In this document: positions 43,402 through 52,493 of the stretch, one piece after another | How positions within the stretch are numbered: the stretch's first letter is position 1 | How the letters are laid out: each line of letters starts with the position of its first letter | From: Bradyrhizobium forestalis | GTDB lineage: Bacteria; Pseudomonadota; Alphaproteobacteria; Rhizobiales; Xanthobacteraceae | DNA: 64,000 nucleotides | Assembly (NCBI RefSeq): GCF_002795245.1 | Contig: NZ_PGVG01000012.1 | Span: 62,001 to 126,000 of the forward strand | Direction of reading: 5' to 3' | Notes under the pieces: generated by a model | Told to the model about the DNA's origin: nothing | Databases searched by the model: none | What the model saw: only the letters and a program-made list of their open reading frames with translations | Program-made: the position numbers and the translations under genes

Positions 43402-44796
43402 TTATGATGCCGATCGCAAAGTCCGTTCCGTTGCGTCCAGACGGCATTGCGCGGCGATGATTCCGGCATTGCCGAGCTGGTCGCAGTTGTCGACGAATTG
43501 CTCGAGCCGATGCGCGCGATCCTCGCCGAGCACGCGGCCGGCGGCGGCGCGGAAGCGCGCGCGAATATCTGACGGCGTTGCGGCGATGACATCGGGCAGC
43601 GCGTGACGGATGGCCCGCCCGTCGCGCAGATGCACGGTCACATCAGCGCCCTGCTTGCCGGGGAAGGCGGCGGTGAAGGCCGGATCGGCCTTGAGCTCCG
43701 TGATCGAAACCAGGCGGATGATCTCGGCATCATCGAGCGCTGCGTAGTTCTCGTCCTCGATCTCGCCCCGCGCCAGCGTCGCCGCGACGCTGAACGGGAT
43801 GCTCATCTTGGCCTGGAGCGCGTTGCGATAGGGCCCTTTTGAATCGCAACCGGGATAGCGGACGGCGGCGTCGGGCGCGCGGATGAGGACACTGCTGATC
43901 TCCTCGGTGCTGGCAAGCTCGTGCGAGACGCGAAGCGCGGCCTGTGCCGCGGTCTGCGCGAAATTGCAGGCTGGCACCGGCTTGTTGTAGACGGCCATGA
44001 TCTCGCATCCGCCGTTCGGGAAGAGAGTGATGCGGTCGGGCGCGGCCTGGCGGCGATACGCGGCGAACAGGCCGGCCTCGCCTTCGAGGATTGTCTCCGA
44101 GCCGAACGCGCCCGCTGCGGCGAGGCCAACTGCCTTGATCGCATTGCTGGCGGCGAAACCCGGATGGAAATACATGTCCGAGCCGCCGGCATGCGGCCAC
44201 TCGTTCAGTCCGCTGGACGTATTGGCCGCGATTGCGATGGCGCTGGTTGCCTGGTCCTCGGAAAGGCCGAGCGCGTAACTTCCCGCGAGCGCCGCGCCCG
44301 GAGGCGTCACAAGGCCAGTCGGGCGATAGAGGCGCGCGAGATCGGAGGTCAGGAGCGCGCGGCCGATCCGCGCGCCGGTCTCATAGCCGATGATGGCAGC
44401 CGCGAGCAGCCTCGTGCCGTGCAGCGGCGTTTGTTCCGACAGCGCGAGCAGGGCGGGCCAGATCACGACGCCGTGGTGTGCGATGCTCGCCGCATGCATG
44501 TCTTCCCGCACGAGACCGTGTCCCATCACGGCGTTGGCGAAGGCCGCGTCGGCCGGGGACGAGAGTTGCGACGTTCCGATGATCGTTGCGTTGCCGCCGC
44601 CTCGCGCGATCGCAACGGCCTGGCGGCTCCAGGGATGGTGGCCCGCCTCGAACGCGCAGGACAAGAAGTCGAGCAGGCAGAGCTTTGCCTTGGCGATGAC
44701 CTCCGGCCCGAGATCTCCGATATCCAACGTAAGCACGCTACGCGCCATCTGACGCGCGAGCGATACCTTGCCTGAAACGGTCGGGCCGATCGTCAT
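43402..44796 (-). CDS. MmgE/PrpD-family protein (copy A)
   Basis: A 464-residue cytoplasmic protein of the MmgE/PrpD family, which contains 2-methylcitrate dehydratase, cis-aconitate decarboxylase and aspartate/iminodisuccinate-type lyases. Family marks are KAKLCLLDFLSCAFEAGHHP, NAVMGHGLVREDMHAASIAHHGVVIWPALLAL, GYETGARIGRAL and PNGGCEIMAVYNKPVPACNFAQTA. It lies 31 nt after the dehydrogenase gene. The window has a second, divergent family member (45953-47332). The pairing of PrpD-type, dehydrogenase and CMD genes suggests breakdown of a branched or cyclic dicarboxylate. Confidence 0.9.
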   Translation of the reverse strand: MTIGPTVSGKVSLARQMARSVLTLDIGDLGPEVIAKAKLCLLDFLSCAFEAGHHPWSRQAVAIARGGGNATIIGTSQLSSPADAAFANAVMGHGLVREDMHAASIAHHGVVIWPALLALSEQTPLHGTRLLAAAIIGYETGARIGRALLTSDLARLYRPTGLVTPPGAALAGSYALGLSEDQATSAIAIAANTSSGLNEWPHAGGSDMYFHPGFAASNAIKAVGLAAAGAFGSETILEGEAGLFAAYRRQAAPDRITLFPNGGCEIMAVYNKPVPACNFAQTAAQAALRVSHELASTEEISSVLIRAPDAAVRYPGCDSKGPYRNALQAKMSIPFSVAATLARGEIEDENYAALDDAEIIRLVSITELKADPAFTAAFPGKQGADVTVHLRDGRAIRHALPDVIAATPSDIRARFRAAAGRVLGEDRAHRLEQFVDNCDQLGNAGIIAAQCRLDATERTLRSAS

Positions 44797-44827
44797 CGCG
44801 GATCGTTCTCCCTGAAGGTGCGCGCAA

Positions 44828-45721
44828 TCACCCGCGCATCTCGACCCCGGCCCACTCTTCGAGCACCTTGGCGATCGAGGTGAAATCGGACGAAGCGCCG
44901 TATTTGGCGTTGGTGATCGCGAGCATCTGCCGTACCACCGCGCCGCAGACCATCGGCACGCCCATGGCCTCAGCTTCGTCCACGCAGAGACGAACGTCCT
45001 TGTAGGAAAGGCCGGTGGCGAAGCCGAAATCGAAAGTGCCGGGCAGCACCGCGCGGGGGAATTTGTCTTCGGACGCGCTGTTGCGGCCGCTGCTGGCGTT
45101 GATGATGTCGATCAGCACCTTGGCGTTGACGCCGCCCTTGACGCCCATGGCGACGGCTTCCGAAGTAATGACCAACGCCGCGGCCGCCATCAGATTGTTG
45201 GCGAGCTTGGCGGTCTGCGCCACGCCGGGCTTGTCTCCGGTGTAGAACAGCTTGCCGAAATTCTTGAGGATCGGCTGCACGGTCTCGTAGGTGGACTGGG
45301 GGCACGACACCATCACGGCCAGGGTGCCGTTGACAGCGCCCTTGATGCCGCCGCTCACCGGCGCATCGACCAGCGTCATGCCCTTAGCGCTCAGGCCTTC
45401 GGCGACGAGCTTCGCCGCGCCAGGACCCGAGGTCGAGAGGTCGATCACGATCTTCGCGCGGTTGCCGCTGCTGATGCCGTCTTGGCCGAGCGCAACCGCC
45501 TTCACGATATCCGGTGTCGGCAGGCTGGCGAGCACGATGTCGGCGCGGGAGGCGACGTCGGCCGGCGACTTGCCGACGAGGGCGCCGCGCTTGACTAGCG
45601 GCTGCGTCGCGTCGGCCTGCGTGTCGTAGACGACGAGCGAATAGCCCGCGTCCATCAATCGTCCCGCCATGGGGCCGCCCATGCGGCCCGTGCCGATCAC
45701 GCCGAGCGTCTCTCCCGCCAT
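44828..45721 (-). CDS. Beta-hydroxyacid dehydrogenase (3-hydroxyisobutyrate dehydrogenase-like)
   Basis: A 297-residue NAD(P)-dependent enzyme. The coenzyme motif GVIGTGRMGGPMAGRLMDAGY is at the N-terminus, the substrate-binding DAPVSGGIKGAVNGTLAVMV follows near residue 120, and the catalytic Lys lies in AQTAKLANNLMAAAAL. These are the signatures of the family that includes MmsB, GarR and tartronate semialdehyde reductase. It is the first gene of the twelve-gene minus-strand operon. Its promoter lies opposite the plus-strand arm, with a dyad between. Confidence 0.9.
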   Translation of the reverse strand: MAGETLGVIGTGRMGGPMAGRLMDAGYSLVVYDTQADATQPLVKRGALVGKSPADVASRADIVLASLPTPDIVKAVALGQDGISSGNRAKIVIDLSTSGPGAAKLVAEGLSAKGMTLVDAPVSGGIKGAVNGTLAVMVSCPQSTYETVQPILKNFGKLFYTGDKPGVAQTAKLANNLMAAAALVITSEAVAMGVKGGVNAKVLIDIINASSGRNSASEDKFPRAVLPGTFDFGFATGLSYKDVRLCVDEAEAMGVPMVCGAVVRQMLAITNAKYGASSDFTSIAKVLEEWAGVEMRG

Positions 45722-45854
45722 CGTTCACTCCCTGTCGCGCGATCCCGTGACGGGCGCGCCTTTTTCTTCATCTTCTGGTCGATCGATTTCGGCGGCTGGC
45801 CGCGCCGACCGCCGTCGTTGCGGCGACGGGATCCCCGCGCCAGCGGGCGGGATT

Positions 45855-45887
45855 GTTATGATTGTCAGACAAGCTGTCAAGCATAAC
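45855..45887. promoter_or_regulatory. Candidate GntR/FCD operator in the divergent promoter
   Basis: GTTATGATTGTCAG (45855-45868) and CTGTCAAGCATAAC (45874-45887) form an inverted repeat with 12 of 14 matched pairs. Inside lies TTGTCAGACAA (45862-45872), a perfect dyad that fits the TNGTNNNACNA consensus of FadR-type GntR regulators. It lies 66 nt upstream of the GTG start of the plus-strand arm and 134 nt upstream of the minus-strand arm. The FCD regulator in the cluster is the probable ligand-responsive protein. Confidence 0.7.
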
Positions 45888-45952
45888 ATTTGGGGTCGAC
45901 AGTTTGCCGCGGATCGGCATAAGGTCGAAAGAAAACGAGGAAGACGTCCCGC

Positions 45953-47332
45953 GTGCCGCAAGATTCGATTCCGAGTGTGAGCAAGACGCTTGCCGATTTC
46001 GTCGCTGCCTCGTCATGGGCGGACGTGGCGGCGCAGAGTCACGAGGCACGGCGCTCGATTCTCAATTTCTTCGCAACGGCACTGGGCTCTGCACGCGATC
46101 CGGTGGTGATGGCTGCCATGCGGACCTTGTCGCCGTTCAGCGGCGCCGCGACTGCGACGGTCATCGGCCATTCCGAGCGAATGGATGCGTTGTGCGCCTC
46201 GTTTCTCAACGCCATCTCGGCGAATCTGCTCGACTTCGACGACACCCATCCCGACACGATCATTCATCCGGCGGCACCAGTGGCAGCTCCTGTCCTGGCG
46301 CTTGCGGAGACGCGCAGGATGTCAGGACGCGAGGTGCTGACGGCCTTCATCCTCGGTGTCGACGTGGAATGCCGGATCGGCAGTGCGGTCTCGCCGCGTC
46401 ATTACGCGCGCGGCTGGCACATCACCTCGACCTGCGGGATTTTCGGCGCGGCGGCGGCGTGCGCGAAGCTGCTCGGCCTGCCGGCGGAAGGGATTGCGAA
46501 TGCAATCGGAATTGCGGCGGGCCAGTCGGCCGGCAATGTCGAGAACCTGCCCAGTGCGGCCAAGAATGTCAGCGTAGGCAACGCTGCGCGCAATGGTTTG
46601 TTCGCCGCGCTGCTTGCGCAGCAGGGTTACGACGCTGCCCCCCGTGCCATCGAAGGTCCGCTCGGCTGGGCGCGCACCATGGGAGACGAGCTAGACCTTG
46701 ACCGTCTGCGCGCTGGTCTCGGCAAGAGCTGGGAGATCGCGAAGAATACCTACAAGCCTTACCCCGCAGGAATCGTCTTTCACGCGGTCATCGACGCCTG
46801 CCTTCGATTGCGCGAGCGGATCGCTGGACGGGCCGGCCAGATCGAATCGGTGATCGTGCAGGGCTCGGCGCTGCTGCTCGCCCGCGGCGATCGCCCCGTC
46901 AACAACGCGCGTGACGCGCGCGTCAGCATCCATCATTGCGTGGCCTGCGGACTGCTGCTCGGCACGGCTGGAGTTGCCGAGTTCGCCCACGAGACGGTGG
47001 TCCGGCGCGATATCGCGCAATTCCGGCAGAGGGTGAGGGCGGAGCTGGACAGCGGGATGCCCGATGGTGCCGCGCGCGTCACCTTGCGTCTCTTGTCCGG
47101 CGAGGTTCTCACCGAGACCGTCATCTCGCCGCGCGGCAGCCAGGCTGCACCGCTTTCAGACAACGACATTGAAGAGAAGTTGCGCGAAGGTGCGCGCACC
47201 GGTCGAAGCGATTGGGACGCGGACCGTGTCATCGATGCGATCTGGTGGCTCGAGGCGGCGGATGACGTCGCCAATCTCCTGCAATCGCTGCGGCCGCCAT
47301 CGGCGCCGCGCCACACGGATTCCAACCCTTAA
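45953..47332 (+). CDS. MmgE/PrpD-family protein (copy B)
   Basis: A 459-residue second MmgE/PrpD member. It has ARRSILNFFATALGSARDP, NLLDFDDTHPDTIIHPAAPVAAPVLALAE, GVDVECRIGSAV and KNTYKPYPAGIVFHAVIDACL, which match the family core (the D-D-T-H-x4-H segment). Only overall architecture is shared with copy A, so they are ancient paralogues with different substrates. The start is a GTG after GAGGAAGA. It heads the plus-strand arm, with the second CMD gene 31 nt downstream. Confidence 0.9.
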   Translation: MPQDSIPSVSKTLADFVAASSWADVAAQSHEARRSILNFFATALGSARDPVVMAAMRTLSPFSGAATATVIGHSERMDALCASFLNAISANLLDFDDTHPDTIIHPAAPVAAPVLALAETRRMSGREVLTAFILGVDVECRIGSAVSPRHYARGWHITSTCGIFGAAAACAKLLGLPAEGIANAIGIAAGQSAGNVENLPSAAKNVSVGNAARNGLFAALLAQQGYDAAPRAIEGPLGWARTMGDELDLDRLRAGLGKSWEIAKNTYKPYPAGIVFHAVIDACLRLRERIAGRAGQIESVIVQGSALLLARGDRPVNNARDARVSIHHCVACGLLLGTAGVAEFAHETVVRRDIAQFRQRVRAELDSGMPDGAARVTLRLLSGEVLTETVISPRGSQAAPLSDNDIEEKLREGARTGRSDWDADRVIDAIWWLEAADDVANLLQSLRPPSAPRHTDSNP

Positions 47333-47363
47333 CTAGGATCTCTCAAGACCGGAAAGGACGATC

Positions 47364-47750
47364 ATGAGCAAGACTGAACTGTTCGAGAAGGGCCTCAAAG
47401 TCCGCAAGGAAGTGCTCGGCGAGAACTACGTCAACAAATCGATCGCGGGCGCCGACGAGTTCACGCGCACGATGGCGGAATGGTCGACCGAGTTCTGCTG
47501 GGGCGCGCTGTGGACCCGGCCGGGCGTCGACCGGCGCACGCGCTCGATCGTCAATCTCGCGATGCTCGGTGCGCTGAACCGGCCGCACGAGCTGAAGCTG
47601 CACGTCAAAGGCGCGCTGAAGAACGGGCTGACCAAGGAGGAGATCAAGGAGATCCTGCTCCAGGTCGCCGTCTATTGCGGCGTTCCTGCCGGCATCGACG
47701 CCTTCCGTAACGCGCGCGAGGCCTTCAACGAAGTCGACGCGGGGTCCTGA
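47364..47750 (+). CDS. Carboxymuconolactone decarboxylase-family protein (copy B)
   Basis: A 128-residue CMD-family protein nearly collinear with copy A (36947-37327): shared blocks include NLAM and ALNRPHELK, then HVKGALKNGLTKEEIKEI, AVYCGVPAGIDAFRNAREAF. A ribosome site (GGAAAGGA) precedes the ATG. CMD enzymes decarboxylate cyclic lactones such as 4-carboxymuconolactone; the exact substrate here is unknown. It is 31 nt after the PrpD copy B gene and 27 nt before the metallo-beta-lactamase-fold gene. Confidence 0.88.
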   Translation: MSKTELFEKGLKVRKEVLGENYVNKSIAGADEFTRTMAEWSTEFCWGALWTRPGVDRRTRSIVNLAMLGALNRPHELKLHVKGALKNGLTKEEIKEILLQVAVYCGVPAGIDAFRNAREAFNEVDAGS

Positions 47751-47777
47751 AGGCCCGCCGCCTGATTGGAAGACTCC

Positions 47778-48611
47778 ATGGCTGACCCGGAATACGAGCT
47801 CTTCGCCATCCGCTATGCAACGCGGGAGGCGCAGCGGAGCGAGCACTTCATCGGCGGCGATCCGCATGACGGGCCGATGCCGATGGACTATTTCATCTGG
47901 CTGGCGAGGGGAGGCGGTCGCACCTTCGTCATCGACACCGGGTTCAACGCCGAGATCGCGAAGCAGCGCAGGCGGACGTTCCTGCGCTGCCCGGTGGAGA
48001 CGCTTCGCGCGTTCGATATCGACCCGGCCGACGTCGAGGATGTGATCCTCACGCATCTGCACTACGACCATGCCGGAAATTTCGACCGGTTTCCGAATGC
48101 GCGCTTTCACCTCCAGGAGCGCGAGCTCGCCTATGCCACCGGGCGCTATATGCAGTACCCGAGGCTGTCGCATTCGTTCGAGGTCGAGGATATCTGCGGG
48201 ATCGTACGGTTGAACTATGCGCGCCGCGTGTTGTTCTACGATGGCGATGCCGAGATTGCGCCCGGGCTGACGGTCCATGCAGCCGGCGGCCATTCAGCCG
48301 GTCTGCAGTTCGTCCGCATCAACACGCGACGGGGGCCTGTCGTGCTCGCCTCCGACGTCAGTCACTTCTACGAGAACATGACCAGCGAGCGGCCCTTCAC
48401 GACGGCGTTTCACGTCGGCGACATGCTGGTGGGCTTCGACAAGCTGCGGACCGCGGCACCTGGCGCTGACCACATCGTTCCCGGCCATGATCCGCTGGTC
48501 ATGAACCTCTACCCCGCGCCAAGCCGGGACCTGAATGGCATCGCAGTCCGGCTCGACGTGGCGCCGTCAGGAGCTGGCCGGGGCGAGGACGTCCAGCGCA
48601 CACCAGCGTGA
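47778..48611 (+). CDS. Metallo-beta-lactamase-fold hydrolase, N-acyl homoserine lactonase-like
   Basis: A 277-residue di-zinc hydrolase. The H93-L-H95-Y-D97-H98 motif (THLHYDHAGN) is complete, and later ligands are His in AAGGHSAGLQF, Asp in LASDVSHFYEN and His in VPGHDPLV. The sequence is of the AttM/AiiB lactonase group. In a cluster with two CMD proteins a lactone-ring hydrolase (comparable in role to an enol-lactonase) is more plausible than quorum quenching, but either is possible. The ATG at 47778 is preferred to the upstream TTG. Confidence 0.88.
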   Translation: MADPEYELFAIRYATREAQRSEHFIGGDPHDGPMPMDYFIWLARGGGRTFVIDTGFNAEIAKQRRRTFLRCPVETLRAFDIDPADVEDVILTHLHYDHAGNFDRFPNARFHLQERELAYATGRYMQYPRLSHSFEVEDICGIVRLNYARRVLFYDGDAEIAPGLTVHAAGGHSAGLQFVRINTRRGPVVLASDVSHFYENMTSERPFTTAFHVGDMLVGFDKLRTAAPGADHIVPGHDPLVMNLYPAPSRDLNGIAVRLDVAPSGAGRGEDVQRTPA

Positions 48612-48717
48612 CGCACGTTGGAGGCCGAGTCCGCCTCGGCACCGCGGCGGTTCGGAACCAAAGCCTTCGCCTTCGCATTCGCAACTGGTCGCCGAATGCG
48701 CTTGACGGTGGAGGACG

Positions 48718-49326
48718 ATGAGGGACAGCACGTCGGAAGTGGCCCCAATTCGGGACGCCGTTCACCTCTGCATCGACATGCAGAACATTTTCGCTCCCGG
48801 CGGCCTCTGGGCGACGCCCTGGATGGAGCGTGTTCTGCCGGCGATCGTCTCGGTCGTTTCGTGCCATCCGGTGCGAACGATCTTCACGCGCTTCATCACC
48901 CCGCAGGATCCAGAGGATCGCCCGGGACAGTGGCAGAGCTATTTTCATCGCTGGCACCAGGCGACGCGCAGACATCTGCCGCCATCCGCTCTTGAGCTCG
49001 TGCCGGCCTTGAGCCGGTTCATTCCGCCAGCTGCCGTCATCGATAAGCCGGCCTATTCTGCGTTCAGTAATGCCGGTCTCGCGAGCCTGCTGGTCGAAAA
49101 GAAGGTCAGTACCGTCGTGATATCAGGCGCGGAGACGGACGTCTGCGTGCTCTCGACGGTGCTGAGCGCGGTTGATCTCGGCTTCAGGGTCGTCATCGTC
49201 GAGGACGCGCTGTGCAGCTCGTCCGACGTCGGGCACGATGCGCTCATGACGATGTATCGCACCCGCTTCCACGGCCAGGTCGACCTGGTGACAGCGGAAG
49301 AGCTGGCCGAGTTCTGGCGCGAGTAG
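48718..49326 (+). CDS. Isochorismatase-fold cysteine hydrolase
   Basis: A 202-residue hydrolase with the family's Asp-Lys-Cys triad: D20 in HLCIDMQNIF, K110 in VIDKPAYSAF and C143 in SGAETDVCVLST, with the non-proline cis-peptide region typical of nicotinamidases and N-carbamoyl hydrolases. A GGTGGAGGACG ribosome site precedes the ATG. It follows the lactonase-like gene by 106 nt on the same strand; participation in the same pathway is likely if the substrate is an amide or carbamate. Confidence 0.88.
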   Translation: MRDSTSEVAPIRDAVHLCIDMQNIFAPGGLWATPWMERVLPAIVSVVSCHPVRTIFTRFITPQDPEDRPGQWQSYFHRWHQATRRHLPPSALELVPALSRFIPPAAVIDKPAYSAFSNAGLASLLVEKKVSTVVISGAETDVCVLSTVLSAVDLGFRVVIVEDALCSSSDVGHDALMTMYRTRFHGQVDLVTAEELAEFWRE

Positions 49327-49395
49327 GATGCGAAGCGGGATATGATCCGCGATCACCAAGGCGCGCAATGCGCCTTCGGCGCTCCTCGAGGCGGA

Positions 49396-50178
49396 TCAAG
49401 CGACCGCGACGTCGGCCGTCGTCGACCTCGCATATGGCGGCCGCGCATCGTCCGCGCCGGACCGAATGCTCAGATAGGCCGGATCGAAGCCGGCGAGCCG
49501 GACCAGGCCCGGCCAGTCCGTGATCGTCAAGGTCTTGCCCTGCCATTGCAGCAGATTGCAGCGGCGCAGCTCCTGGATGGTGCGGTTGGCGTGGACCGGG
49601 GAGATGCTGCAGGCTGCGGCGAGGTCGGACTGGGTGCAGGGCGAGGACAACCTGAAATCCTTGGCGAGCCCGACGATTTGTAGCCGAACGGTGATCTCGC
49701 AGAGCAGATGAGCCACGCGCGCCAATGCGTCCCGGCTGCCGAGATTCACCGTCCAATTGCGCTGGATGGCGTGGTCGGCAAGCAGCATCAACAGCATCGC
49801 ATGTGACATCGCCGGCGAACGCGCCGCGAGTTCGCGAAAGAAGCGGTGCGGTACGAGGGCGACGACGGCAGGGCCGAGCGCGACCAGGTTGCCGTCGATG
49901 CGCGGACGATAGAGGGCATGCAGGTTGGCAATGTCGCCGGGAACGCAGATCGCGGTGATCTGGCCATCTGCGCTTTCGTGATTCTGCCAGGACAGATACC
50001 CCTGGAGCAGCAGGCAGCATTGCGTAGCCTCATCGCCGTGCCGCAGGATGGCCTGATGCGTGCCGAAATGCGCAATGCTGCTCGGCATGTCCGCAAGCAG
50101 ATCGAGATCGTCAGTGGTCAATTCGACGAGGCTCGTCAGCCGATCGGCGAGTTTCGAGAAAGCAAATCCTGCCTGCAT
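49396..50178 (-). CDS. Crp/Fnr-family transcriptional regulator
   Basis: A 260-residue regulator. The cyclic-nucleotide-like domain includes LRHGDEATQCCLLLQGYLSWQNHESADGQ and VPGDIANLHALY. The DNA-binding domain has PCTQSDLAAACSISPVHANRTIQELRRCNLLQWQG, a Crp-type helix-turn-helix. The cAMP-binding residues of true Crp are not preserved, so another signal is expected. The ATG at MQAGFAFSK is preferred over an upstream TTG. It is a distant paralogue of the regulator at 58121-58879. Confidence 0.88.
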   Translation of the reverse strand: MQAGFAFSKLADRLTSLVELTTDDLDLLADMPSSIAHFGTHQAILRHGDEATQCCLLLQGYLSWQNHESADGQITAICVPGDIANLHALYRPRIDGNLVALGPAVVALVPHRFFRELAARSPAMSHAMLLMLLADHAIQRNWTVNLGSRDALARVAHLLCEITVRLQIVGLAKDFRLSSPCTQSDLAAACSISPVHANRTIQELRRCNLLQWQGKTLTITDWPGLVRLAGFDPAYLSIRSGADDARPPYARSTTADVAVA

Positions 50179-50388
50179 GTGATGTCCGATGGCCGGCCGC
50201 CCGGCTCCGACTTTGACCGAGAACGACGGCAAGAGGCATTAACTTTTGATAGGTTGGCTCCGGTGCGTCAGCCGATGCAACGCAGCGCCTGGATATCGAC
50301 GTGCCGTATTGTTCATTGTTCCTATTGATCTGAGCGCAGCGGGGCCATCCGTTGCGTCTGTTCGCTTGAATTCAGGCAACCACGATCC

Positions 50389-51576
50389 TCAATCGGCTCG
50401 CCCATCCAAGGTTCCTCGCGCTCGATTGACGTTGTCGCCGGCCATGTTGCGAACGGCCGTGGTGACGGCGGCAAGGCCGCTCGCGCCGCGCATCAGCGCG
50501 ATCTCGCCCTGCTGCTCGTGGCGAATGGCATGCGCCATGATGCGCAGGCGCAGATCGCCGCGGCTGTGCCAAATCTGGTCCGCCATCTTGGCGGCGCCCC
50601 GGTGATGCCTGCTCATGGTCTCGACGAACAATTTGTCGAACTGGTCCGGCGGCGCGGTCTTGACCTGTCGCATCTCGGTCGACGTCAGAAAGCCCGGCAT
50701 TGCCGCGCGCTCCTCCGTGCTGCAGTCGGGCATCTCCGTGTCGAACCAGCTCAGCCACCAATTTTCGAAGATGCGGTTCTCGCCGGTCTGGCTCGCGACC
50801 ATCAGCATCGCGAGCTTTCGCAGATGCGGATCCTGCGCGCGCTCCGCGGCCGCCCGCGCCAGCTCGATGCCCTGGGCATGATGCGCGGTCATGTGACGGA
50901 TGTAGGCCTGGTCTTGATCCCTGTCGCGCCCCATCCATGGGGGCTCGTAGCCATGGTTGCCGAACAAAGCGATCGCCCCGAGCACCGCAATCACGGCAAG
51001 CGCGCCGGTCGTCCACATATTGGTGAACCGCACGTCGCTGTCAGGCGCATTCCCGTGCCTCCAGCGCAGGCGCGCGAACAGGGGATACATCACGGCTGAG
51101 GAGCCATGCACCAGCATCCCGATCCAGTAGGGCTGTTGCAGCGTGAACAGCGGCTGCCAGAACGGAAACAGCGGCACCAGCACGAGCCATTCCATGCCGG
51201 AAGAGAGCACGGCCCAGGGCAGCGCCAGCAGCAGGATCGTCACCGGCCGCAAATCGGCGGTCCAGCGCCCGAGCACGCCGAAGAAGAACAGCGCCCAGGA
51301 AAAATCCGCCCATTGGTGAAAGGCGATCCCGGTCAGGATCGCGCTCCAGGATGGCTCGCTGCTGATCGCCCAATCGCGCGCAGGAATGGCGGCGACCGTC
51401 ATCCAGTCGACCGCGGCATCGCGGCCGATGCGGGCGGCGAAGAGCTGGCTGACGATGGTCGAGAAAGTGCTGCTGATCAGGCCAAGTTCGGCCGCGGCGA
51501 TCCAGCGCGAACGTCGCCGTTCGCCGATGGTGCGCCGCGCCCCGCTGGCAAGCGCTGGTCGCGGCTCTGCGTTCAC
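50389..51576 (-). CDS. DUF305 protein with N-terminal membrane domain
   Basis: A 395-residue protein. About 215 residues form a multi-helix membrane part (HQWADFSWALFFFGVLGRW, LLALPWAVLSSGMEWLVL, ALAVIAVLGAIALFG). The rest is a DUF305 domain, with IRHMTAHHAQGIELARAAAERAQDPHL and MSRHHRGAAKMADQIW. The HHAQ and RHHRGA pairs are the conserved His clusters of this ferritin-like family. Many DUF305 proteins are linked to copper or oxidative stress; no metal gene is next to this one. The GTG start overlaps the CsbD-like stop (GTGA). Confidence 0.85.
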   Translation of the reverse strand: MNAEPRPALASGARRTIGERRRSRWIAAAELGLISSTFSTIVSQLFAARIGRDAAVDWMTVAAIPARDWAISSEPSWSAILTGIAFHQWADFSWALFFFGVLGRWTADLRPVTILLLALPWAVLSSGMEWLVLVPLFPFWQPLFTLQQPYWIGMLVHGSSAVMYPLFARLRWRHGNAPDSDVRFTNMWTTGALAVIAVLGAIALFGNHGYEPPWMGRDRDQDQAYIRHMTAHHAQGIELARAAAERAQDPHLRKLAMLMVASQTGENRIFENWWLSWFDTEMPDCSTEERAAMPGFLTSTEMRQVKTAPPDQFDKLFVETMSRHHRGAAKMADQIWHSRGDLRLRIMAHAIRHEQQGEIALMRGASGLAAVTTAVRNMAGDNVNRARGTLDGRAD

Positions 51577-51752
51577 GTCAGCTGCTTGAGCTTTTTCAGC
51601 GGATTGAGCTCGCTCGGCTTGTCCTGTTCGTCGTGCCCACGCTCGGCTTGCGCCTTGCCGTCATCGTGCAGATCCTGGTCGCCGATGATCTCGCCCACAG
51701 CCTGCTTGGTCTTGCCGACGATCCGCTGCTGAAGACCTTTGGCCTTGCCCAT
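51573..51752 (-). CDS. CsbD-like stress protein
   Basis: A 59-residue hydrophilic protein, MGKAKGLQQRIVGKTKQAVG, then EIIGDQDLHDDGKAQAERGHD and a Lys/Leu-rich end. The KQAVGEIIGD core and D-x-x-L-x-x-x-G-K-A-Q spacing match CsbD-like general-stress proteins. Its stop overlaps the DUF305 start, so the two are coupled. It is too short for routine gene calling but the motif is clear. Confidence 0.85.
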   Translation of the reverse strand: MGKAKGLQQRIVGKTKQAVGEIIGDQDLHDDGKAQAERGHDEQDKPSELNPLKKLKQLT

Positions 51753-51920
51753 GAGCTGCCTCCAATATGCCCTGCCGCTGAGCCCGCGCCGCTACTCCGG
51801 CGCCTGAAGGGGGGCGTGAGCGCCGGGGCTGCGGTTTCGTCCAAATTGCCTCCGGCGGCGGGGGGAGCCGCCGGAAACGTTGATGAGACTCTTCGGGACG
51901 CGGATGGTTCCTCCGGGCCG

Positions 51921-52362
51921 TCACCGAGGTTCGAGGACGATGATCACGCCCTCGTTGCCCCGGAGCAGGACGGAAGCATCCGGCAATGGCCCGGGCGGCC
52001 GGTCCAGCTGCGTCGACATCAAGAGGCGGCCGCGACCTTGCCAGTGCCATGTCCGTGGTTCAGCCGCGATATTGAGCGCGACCAGAAATTCGTTACGGCC
52101 ATCCATTCGCTTGTAGGCCAGGACGTCGTTCTGCGAGCGCAGCGGCGCGTAACCGCTCCGTCGTAGGCCGGCATGCTTGCGCCGCAGCGCCATCAGCCCG
52201 CGAAACAGCGCCAGGATCGAGCGCTCGTCGCGCTGCTGTGCAGCGATGTTGGCCGCGCCATCGGGCGGACCACGGTCGCGGCCGTCACGCCGAACGAGTT
52301 GCTGGCCAAGCAGCACCGCAAGATGGCGGAGCCGGGCACGGCGAGGTCGTAGAGTGACGCCC
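51921..52362 (-). pseudogene. C-terminal remnant of a GH13 alpha-amylase/trehalose synthase-type gene
   Basis: The frame ending at 51921 carries SILALFRGLMALRRKHAGLR, ... VLAYKRMDGRNEFLVALNIA, ... LPDASVLLRGNEGVIIVLEPR, which is the end of a GH13 enzyme including its beta-sandwich tail. Upstream, a second frame contains DLAVPGSAILR, like the LxLPGxPxL strand of the barrel, and joins this frame only with a shift near 52320. No start or catalytic residues remain. I read it as a decayed sugar hydrolase gene. Confidence 0.65.
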
Positions 52363-52493
52363 GTCGCAATCTCGCGGAGCGGCGCGAACCGTGTTGCGGG
52401 CCGACAACAAAGGCGCCTGCGATTCACATAGCCTAATGCGCAGCGGCCCCGAAACCGTCAAATTGTACGGGCCGAAAACAGAGGGGGGCCGCG

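Noticed and set aside
47778..48611. Calling the metallo-beta-lactamase-fold protein a quorum-quenching AHL lactonase
   Set aside because: The motif fits the family, but the catabolic context points to a pathway lactonase; the specific label is not supported.
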